Source: Chloranthus sessilifolius (taxonomy: Eukaryota > Streptophyta > Magnoliopsida > Chloranthales > Chloranthaceae). From it: a stretch of 64,000 nt of DNA. Positions 46,670 to 56,800 of this stretch are shown piece after piece; position 1 is the first letter of the stretch; every line of letters starts with the position of its first letter. The stretch spans positions 68,791,597 through 68,855,596 of the forward strand of contig CM037590.1 of assembly GCA_021018995.1 (NCBI GenBank), given 5' to 3'. A program made the position numbers and the translations under genes. The notes under the pieces were generated by a model. That model saw only the letters and a program-made list of their open reading frames with translations, had not been told where the DNA came from and made no database searches.

Positions 46670-49600
46670 GTGTGTGTATGTTCCCATTTTAAATAGGTGG
46701 AGAAGTACTGATTAAGCGCACACGTCCCAATTCTCTCTATAGAGACAAGAGCAATGTTACCTAGACACGTGGTACGGGTCCCAAGTGTCAAGGTTTCAAA
46801 GATGTTTGGCACAAAAAAATTTCCAATATGGCAGCAAGACCTTAAGTAAAAGATAAAAAATAGGATGTATATAGAAAAAAATTTGAAGGGGAATCGTAAC
46901 AGCCAATTGAGATATGTAATGGAAGGATACATAATTACATGAACCTATCTAAAAGAGTATTATATTATACAAATCGTTTTCAAGGACCTAAGCTTTTTAT
47001 TTTTTGTGTTACTTAACTTTACCCAATTTTTATTTTTATTTTTATAAAATGACGGTGCATTTTATCATGTATTAATGAGGAACATTGTGATGGTATTATT
47101 TGGTATTTTCATACATGTCTAGAAGTATCATGCTGTGTTGAGGAGTGTCCAAGTGACGGCACATGCCCAAGTGCCACCAAGCGTCGCCACGGAAAAAATC
47201 CTAAAAGTAGAAGTGCCTAGGTAACAATTCAGTAGAGTTATGAGTGTCTCATCAACCAGTAGATGAGTAACACAATTGTGATGTCTTCTCCTCTATTGCA
47301 GCCTGCACGTACAGCTTAACTATTCAACTCTAAAGAGCTTAAACACTTTACAAGACTTCCTAATGAATGGTAACACTGTAGTAGAGGTAACACTTCACGA
47401 GATAAATGCATAGCATGCTTTCTTCACTGGAGATTTGAGAAATATGAAATAGGAGACGACGCATGGGAGTACCCCTCCTCCAAAAGCCGGTTCCATCTGA
47501 TCGACAAGCACGAGTCATTACTAGAGTAAGAAACTCATGGACGAACCTTAAAACGAATTCTTGTTCTCTGGTCTCAAAGATGGATTTGAATGTCAAATTC
47601 ATTCTCCTGGTAAGTGGTTATCAGAGAAGTTATCACTTTCAGTGATAGAGTATCTAATCATGAGTTAGATATCGCCAAATTCCTTAAAATTTGGTGATCA
47701 TAGATTGTATCTTAGTAATGATTTTACCGTTGGATTTGACCAATATTCTAAGATTTAGTCAATATATGGTAAATTTATCGTCAGATCTCGTTACGACCTC
47801 GTAATATGATCATTTGACCAAAGTCAACGAGTCCATCATTAGATTCGACCAAAACCACAAGATCTAGTCCATATGTAATAAATTCACCATTGGATCTTCT
47901 TATTATCGCGTATTGTGATCGTTTGATCAAAAGTCAAACGATCCACCGTCAAAGAATTTTCGATCTTGAGGTTGAGGTTCAAACCCTACATTTGAGGGAG
48001 TGAGCCGAACCGCGAGGGAAACTCTAATTTCAGACACGATCCAGATCCGGTAAATCTCATGGTGTTATGAGTCATCGTAGATGAATATTTCGGATGTCAT
48101 AGTCCGGAATCATTCTTTGGATTCGTGATTCTTACCCGTATGAATATTGAATTTGTGGTTACAATCCGAGTGTACTAGGAGTTATGCCAGGGGTAGTACC
48201 CACGTGGCTTAACTATTTCTAAGTACACAGGAAATTGCGTACGAGTCGTAACGCGTAATCCCAAATTGTAACCACAAATCCTACTTACGTAAGAGTCGTA
48301 TCTCTTATCCTAAGCGTATTATCTTTAGGTAAGAGTCGTAGCTCTTATCCTAAATACAACCACCTAGACTTATTCTTCCCGTAAACTTCAAATAATAATA
48401 AAAAAAGGTGGAAAGAATCTTGGAGATACCCTAAGGTCTCTTACAATAAAAATCAAAGTCGGAGATGTTTTCGGCAAACGTCTCGTGTAAGAATTTTTAA
48501 CCCTCGATAATAAGAACGGATATGCTATTTATAGACTTATGGTAGCAGTTATAGGAAGTTATAATCCTACGATTTCCGCAGGAGTTTCACAAAATCAAAG
48601 GTTATGAGAGCTGCGTGAGTCTTAGTTTTTCACACGAATTGAGGAAAGATAATTCTCACGTACGCAAGTCTTTTATTCATAGCCACCTAGGCACGTACGT
48701 GCCTAAGTATATTATCTAAGCAGGTAGGTGCCTAAGTATGATATCTAGGCACCTAGGTGCCTGAGTATGATATCTAGGCACCTAGGTGCCTAAGTATGAT
48801 ATCTAGGGTAGTATTAAGTATGTTATTTAGGCACATACGTGCCTAAATATATTATGTAGGCACCTAGATGCCTAAGTATGTTACCTAGGCACATACGTGC
48901 CTAAGTATGTTATTTAGGCACATACGTGCCTAAGTATGTTATCTATGCATGTAGGTACCTAAGTATTCTTCAACATAACTTAGGACTTTAAGTCCTAGTT
49001 AGAGTAGACTCGCATGGGTCATACTCTTTGACATAACTTAGGATTTTAAGTTATAGTTAGGATAGGTTTGTTAAAATGAAAGACTATAAGTAGAGTCCTT
49101 TTCTTAATTTCTTACATTAATTTATTCTATCTGATTTTTGAGATTAAGTGGAAGGAGTTCCTGATTTCAAAAATTCTGAGTCAACATGTGCCTCCTTGAT
49201 TTTTATTGACTTTTTTTTTTAAATGAAAAAAAATAAAAAAGTTGATAAAAATCGATCTAAATTTATATTTCTTATGAGAATTTTACTACTGACTAGTAAT
49301 CGTACTCTCTACGGAGATTCGATCATCGAAATCTGACTAGTGATCGTATTCTCTACGGAGATTTGATCATTGAAATCTGAAGAGTGATCATATTCTCTAC
49401 GGAAATTCGATCATCGAAATCTGAATTTTGGGGTCCATCGGATGACTTGATTTCAATCTGAAAGATTTCAGGGGACGGATTTTTTAGATTTTGAGATTAA
49501 TCAGACTGTACTTCCTATGGGAAGACTGTATACTGATTTATGGTTATAGGAATTGCGATTCTTACGAGAACACTCTCCGATTATCAAGATGAATCTCCTA

Positions 49601-50781
49601 AATCTTTCAGACGGTCCAATTGAAATTTATGAACCTTAATAAATCGATAACAATTATGAAATTGATTTTCTATTGACCATCGATCTTAATATAGATTGGG
49701 TGGTCAAAATTAAATCTGAAAGATCTACTTTGGCCACTCGGGAAGATATGACTGATTTTTGAACGTTTACAGAGATTGAAACGGCCTTAAAAATATTTTC
49801 TAAAAATCAACAAAAATTATTATGTTAATTTTCCATTAACCATCGTTCTCGATGTAGATCGGATGGTCAAAATTAAATCCAAAAGATCTACTTTAGCTAC
49901 CCAGGCAGATTTGACTGATTTTTAGGACGTTTACAGAGATCGAAACGACCTTAAAAATATTTTCTAGCAATCAACAAAAATTATGAAGTTGATTTTTATT
50001 AACCATCGATCTCAATGTAGATTGAGTGGTCAAAATTAAATCCGAAAGATCTACTTTGGCTACCCAAGCAGATTTGACTGATTTTGAGACGTTTACAGAG
50101 ATCGAAACGGCCTTAAAAATATTTTCTAAAAATCAATAAAAATTATGAAGTTGATTTTTTATTGGCCATCGATTTCGATGTAGATCGGGTGGTCAAAATT
50201 AAATCCGAAAGATCAACTTTGACTACCCGGACAGATCTGACTAATTTTGAGACGTTTACAGAGATCGAAACGACCTTAAAAAATATTTTCTAAAAATCAA
50301 CAAAACTTATGAAGTTGATTTTTTTATTGACCATCAATCTTGCTAAAGATTGGGTGGTATAAAAAAATATGAAAATTGATTGCCTATCCGAGTCAAAATT
50401 TGAGACGATCTCCGATCATAAAATCAATCGGAGGACCAAATTAACACTTGTAGAAATTCAACTAAAATATGTAGGTTGAATTTCGATTAAGCTTCGAGTT
50501 TAAAACTCATTGGATGGCTTGATAAAATTTACATGAGATCTGACCGGCTATCTGAATCAAGATCAGAGATGGTCTTTGATCATAAAATTGATTAGAACAC
50601 CAAATCAATATATATATATATAATATATATTTAAAAAATTCATCTAAAATATGTAGATTGAATTTTGATCGGGCTTCGAGTTTAACTTCATATGATGACC
50701 CGATAAAATTTACATGAGATCTGACCTACTGCCTGAATCAAGATCTGAGATGGTCTTCGATGATAAAATCGATCGGAGGAT

Positions 50782-50861
<80 letters not shown>

Positions 50862-53800
50862 TAATTCAACGTATATATTGATCGGGCTTCGAGTTTAAAA
50901 CTCATTGGATGATCCGATAAAATTTACATGAGATCTGACCGGCTATCCGAATGAAGATCTAAGACGATCTCTAATGATAAAATCAATAGGAAGACCAAAT
51001 TAACGTTTTTAGAAATTCAACTAAAAATATGTAGGTTGAATTTTGATCGGGCTTCAAGTTTAAAACTCATTGGATGACCCGATTAAATATATAAAATTCG
51101 ATCAAGCTATCTGGTATAGAATTTTAACAAGTACCAGGTTGGAAACTTATCGGACGACCCAATATGTAGTTTTTTTGTAAAGTTTGAATAAAATAATTAA
51201 GTCAAAATTTGACGGCTCTGTAATTTTAGCAAAATCTGATTGGAATATCTAACTCAGAATTTTGACGAACTCTGTATTAGGTAGCCCGATTTATTTTAGC
51301 AAAATATGATCAGAGTATCTAACTCAAAATTTTGACGGACTTTATATTAGGCAGCCCGATTTATTTTAACACATTAGGATGCTCAAAATGACTAACTAGA
51401 AATGTGACAACTGCACTATGCAGACTTTTGTTATTTGATCGAAATAACTGATTCCAGATTTTGACAGGTATCAAGTTACCCAATTTATTTCACAAGTTGT
51501 AATCACATATTCTCACACTTCATTCTTGTGTAAATAATCCAGATTACATATGGCATACCTGCGTATGCTCTTTCACAATTTATTCTTACATGAGTAGAGG
51601 AATACATACAACATAACTACCTACACAGTTTAACCTTGTGCACGTAGGAGGTTATGTGATGATACCTATGTACGTACCTTACACAGTTTAGCCTCATGCG
51701 AGTAGGAGGTAACATATAAACATACTTACGTTGTTTACATTAATAATGCACCTAAGTACAAGCCTTACGCAGTTTATCCTCATACGTGGAGGAGGTTACA
51801 TGATGATGATGATGATGCACTTATGTACATATCTTGTGCAGTTTAGCCATATACGAGTAGGAGGTTAAATATAATAGAATGTACCTATGTACATTACCTT
51901 ACGCAGTTTAGGCTCGTGCGAATAGGAGATTACATGATGGTGATGATGGTAATGATGTACCTATGTAGATATCTTATACAGTTTAGCCTCATGCGAGTAG
52001 GTTACATATAACATACCTACATATGTTATCACGTAGTTTATTCTCATACGAGGGGGAGAAAATGCATGTTTATGTACGAAGCAACCATCAATAAGTGATA
52101 ACTCATTTTCTTCTACATATGTGAACCATTTGAATGGAATGCACATATAGTCTTTTCCACTCAGGTTTGAGCTCCTGGGTGTTTTCGAGTGACGATCATA
52201 GGGTGTTAAACAATGAACAAGATCGTTCTTGAACGATCAATGTTAACTTTCTTTTTGAAGACCTACAATATTCGAATTCGATATGCCTCCAAACTTTTTA
52301 TATTTTGAACCTACGCTCAATAAGTGCTTTTGAGGATCATAGTGTCATATTATCCTTTGCCTCGTGGTCTGTTGGAAACTTTAGCTGATGACTGGAGTTT
52401 GTATATGCACACACACACACACACATATATATATATAGACTTTTATTCATTTTTGAAGCATTAGATAAGAAACCTTTCAATATCCGTAGCTCGTGAAGAT
52501 AATTCTTCAAGCGTTTTCAGGGTCTTTCCATGAAGAGATATACTTATATCCCTCTTCAAACCACTGAGGCACATTTGAACTGCCTCCAGTTCTGAAATCT
52601 TTGATGAATAAAGAAGACTGGCATCTCTCCATTTCGTGATATAATCGACAACCCTTTCGCGTGGTTGCTGCTCCATTTGTGATAACTCTATGATCCCTAC
52701 AGATCTTTGAATACTGAAAAATGTTTGTAGGAACTGTCTCTGCATTTTATCCCAACTCGTTATCGAATTGGGTAATAACTTCATATACCAGGTGAAAGCT
52801 GGTCCTTCCAAGATTTGTACGAATTGTCTTAGCAACAACGCACTATTCTTGGTGGTGTCTCCGCATGCTGCGACGAAATGTGTCAGATGCTCTTGAGCGG
52901 AACCACTTCCATTGAAACGGATGAATCTTGGTTGTTGATAGTCAATCGGAAATGGAACATCGTCGATTTCTGGCGGGTATGGCTTTCTGTAAGACAGAAA
53001 TCCTTTGAAAGTCTTTAAGATTTTCGGTTATCATATGCTGAACTTGATCCACTGATAAGATATCATTCACTTCTTTCCTTTGCTTTTCTCTCTCTCGAAG
53101 TGCAGCTATTTCAGTGTCTCGAATACTAATAACGTGACGCAGCTCTTGAATTTTCTCTAAAAGAGATTCATTGTCTTCACTAGAAATCATCATAACTGGC
53201 ATAACAGTAGGAGGTGTCATCATCATAGCTTCTGCTGAGATGTAACGGGTTCATGGTGAAAGGAGTCTGAAGAACGAGTTTTGTTTGAAGAAGACATCAT
53301 CAAGTTTCAAAGATGAAATGATCATCTTGTTTGCCTCCAGACGAGGTGAGTTGAAAGACGATGAGTCATCAATTGCCTCCAGATGAGGTGAAACGATCAT
53401 CTTGTTTGCCTCCAATCGAGACAAGTTGAATGACGATAAGTCATTGATTGCCTCCGGATGAGACAAAGTCCTAATATTAGATGAAATGATCATCTTGTTT
53501 GGCTCCGGACGAGGTGAGTTGAATGACGATGAGTCATTAATTGCCTCCAGATGAGGCAAAGCAAGTGTACGAACAATTTTCAGTATTCCTGTAGGGCTCG
53601 CTGAGTTTTATCGGAGTGATTTTGCTAATGGAGTTTCAGGAGATTCATTCTTCGAGAAGAGGGAATCGAAATCTCCATATAGTGGGTTCTTAGTCAAAGT
53701 GAACGAATTAGGAGACACTGGTTCCTCCATATGAGAACGTTCTTCTAATGTGGCGCGAGCCATGAGGCTGGTTGTGTATCGGAGTGCTGCCTCCTCAGTT

Positions 53801-56800
53801 TGAGGGTATGCCCTCTCCACATGTTGATCGTTAGCGGAAGAGGATGTAATGCTCTTTCCATAAGCCATTGAGTTGATTGGTAAGTTGAAAAAATCTACTG
53901 CATGGAATAATCAATGATTAAATGAATGTATGCATGGAATAACCAATGATTAATTATCCATCATATTCAACTCATTTTCTAAGAATTCGTTTAATATTGT
54001 AGCTTAAAGATGAGACAAGTGTGTCCCATTGGGCGTGCCAGAAATTTATAAACAACAAATTTGCGTAGGATATAAATCTAACACAAATTAATCATAACAA
54101 ATTTCCCCTCTCTAAGAGAGGGTCTTATTGAAAATGACGGACTTTACACTTCCAGGTATCGCAATCGATTCCCCGTTAATTACAACAAAATTGAATACCT
54201 CTAATTAAAAGCTACTAAAGAAAAGTAAAGTAATTACATCTCTGAAATAAACAAACTAAAATTATTAATCTAGATCTTCATTGACATCTTCAATCAGTCA
54301 CGAGATAGATGCATAGCATGTTGTCTTCATTGGAGATTTGAAAAATATGAAATAGAGGACGACGGATGGGAGTACCCCTCCTCCAAAAGTCAATTTCATC
54401 TGATCGACAAGCACGAGTCATTACTGGAGCAAGAACCTCATGGACGAACCTTAAAACGAATTATTGTTCTCTGGATTCAAAGATGAATTCGAATACCAAA
54501 TTCATTAAAGGAGTTATTACTTTCAGTGATAGAGTATCTAATCATAAGTTAGATATCGTCAAATTCCTTAGAATTTGGTGATCATAGATTGTATCTTAGT
54601 AATGATTTTATCGTTGGATTTAACCAATGTCCTAAGAGTTAGTCAATATATGATAAATTTACCATCGGATCTCGTTACGACCTCATAATATGATCATTTG
54701 ACCAAAGTCAACGAGTCTACCGTTAGATTTGACCCAAACCACAAGATCTAGTCCATATGTAATATATTCATCGTTGGATCTTCTTACTATAGCGTATTGT
54801 GATCGTTTGACCAAAAGTCAAACGATCCACCATCAAAGAATTTTCGATCTCGAGGTTGAGGTCCAAACCCTACATTTGAAGGAGTGATGATCTGAACTGT
54901 GAGGGAAACTCTAATTTCGAGACACGATTCAGATCCGGTAAATCTCATAGTTATGAGTCGTCGTAGATGAATATTTCGAGTGTCATTGTCCGGAATAATT
55001 CTTTGAGTTTGTGATTGTAACCCGTATGAATATCGAATTTGTGGTTGCAATCCGAGTGTACTAGGAGTTATGCCAGGGGTCGTACCCACGTGACTTAACT
55101 ATTTCTAAGTATACAGGAAATTGGGTATGAGTCATAACGCGTAATCCCAAATTGTAACCACAAATCCTACTTAGGTAAGAACCGTAGTTCTTATCCCAAG
55201 AGCATTATCTTTAGGTAAGAGTCGCAGCTCTTATCCTAAATATATCCACCTAGACTTATTCATCCCCTAAACTTTAAATAATAATAATAAAAGATGGAAA
55301 GAATCCTGGAGATACCCTAAGGTCTCTTGCAAGAAAAATCAAAGTCGGAGATGTTTTCGACAGAGGTCTTGTGTAAAAATTTTCAGCCCTCGATAATGAG
55401 AACGGATCTGCTATTTATAGATTTATGGTAACGGTTATAGGAAGTTATAATCATACGGTTTTCATAGGAGTTTCACAAAATTAAGGGTTGTGAGAGCTGT
55501 CACCCGGATTGAGGAAAGATCATTCTCACGTACGCAAGCCTTTTATTCATAATCACCTACGCATGTAGGTGCCCAAGTATGTTATCTAGGCACGTAGGTG
55601 CCTAAGTATAATATCTAGGCACCTAAGTGTCTAAGTATGTTATTTAGGCACCTAGGTGCCTAAGTATGATATCTAGGGTTTAATATCACATAGGTGCCTA
55701 AGCATGATATCTAGGCACCTAGGTGCCTAAGTATGTTATCTAGGCACCTACGTGCCTAAGTATGTTATCTCGGCTCATACGTGCCCAAGTATGTTATCTA
55801 GGCACTTAGGTGCCTAAGTATATTATCTAGGCACCTATGTGCCTACGTATTCTTCGACATAATTTAAGACTTTAAGTCCTAGTTAGAGTTGACTCGCATA
55901 AGTCACATACTCTTTGACATAACTTAGGATTTTAAGTCCTAGTTAGGGTAGGTTTGTTAAAAAGAAAGACTATAAGTAGAGTCTCCTTTCTTAATTTCTT
56001 ACATTAATTTATTCTATCTGATTTTTGAGATTAAGTGGAAGAAGGAATTCCCGATTCCAAAAATTCTAAGTCAACAATTCACAATCTCACATATCTGAAA
56101 AACAGTTAGGTGTAATCGTGATGAACCTCCCTACCTTTTCTCTAACTATCAAATTGTGTTAGCCAAGTCCCCTCAATTACAACGTGCACACTAAACTCTT
56201 TAGGAGTACATATGTAGTATTCCTATTTCCTACAAGGTGTATGCTCTCTCATTGCCACTTTTTATGTTGATTTAGTTTTAAATTAAAGATAAGCACTAGC
56301 TAGCTGTTTGTTCTCTCCACTTGAGTGCCTTTTTCTTGTGTAACTCTTCAACGTTCTTGTTTGCTAATTTCTTGGCATCAAATTGGTTCCAATGAGAAAT
56401 GTAGGCTGTGATCATAGTCACAAAGTCGGGTTCGGCAATTATTCTGCAAGGTCAAAGTTCAAAAAAATGGGTAAAATTCAGGAAAAATTCAGAGAAAAAT
56501 TTACAAACAACATAAAAAGTATTGAGACGAACAAGAACCATTTCTATTGCATGTGATAGAACAGATACAAACTTTAGGAGAAAAGGGATATGTCTAAAAT
56601 TAAGATGTGGAAGATGATGAAAAATAAACTTCGAAAAAACCTTTTGTTCAATTATGTTCGACTTATGTTCCAACATTTTCAAAATCTCCAACAACATGAG
56701 AAGAGTGTGCACGAGTACATGGATGAATTTGATAAGCATTTTACTTTTAATGGGTCGAATAAATAAGAAAGCAAATCACAACAGGTATCTCAATGGAATT

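Larger units (their letters stand above)
47392..49186 (-). mobile_element. 3' LTR (truncated at its downstream end)
   Basis: It aligns to 54300-56076 nearly throughout; in a 92-bp stretch near 47500/54400 I counted about seven differences. Homology stops at about 47392, where the partner continues to about 54041. Confidence 0.85.
47392..56076 (-). mobile_element. Non-autonomous gag-only LTR retrotransposon in PMT intron 2
   Basis: Two direct repeats (47392-49186 and about 54041-56076) act as 3' and 5' LTR on the minus strand; both start TGTTGACT at their outer or inner end. Between them are a primer-site-like TGGCACGCCC (54040-54031), a frameshifted gag (53868-52461), three tandem arrays (about 52050-49655) and a polypurine-like AAGGAGGCACA (49197-49187). 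No protease, RT or integrase was found. The 3' LTR lacks about 260-350 bp of its far end, so the target duplication cannot be read. A gag-only layout with repeat-rich 3' region resembles TR-GAG or Tat/Ogre-derived non-autonomous elements. Confidence 0.85.
54041..56076 (-). mobile_element. 5' LTR of the intron-2 element
   Basis: It starts TGTTGACTTAG at 56076 (minus strand). The inner border is between 54041 and about 54062, where a CA end would give 2015 bp. It carries the palindromic minisatellite and a TATA box in the same order as the 3' LTR. Confidence 0.8.

Noticed and set aside
46537..46932. ORF with Tyr-Ile repeats in intron 2
   Set aside because: Encoded by a (TA)n tract inside an intron.
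48687..48968. Possible CRISPR-like repeat array
   Set aside because: Units are head-to-tail without unique spacers, in a plant LTR.
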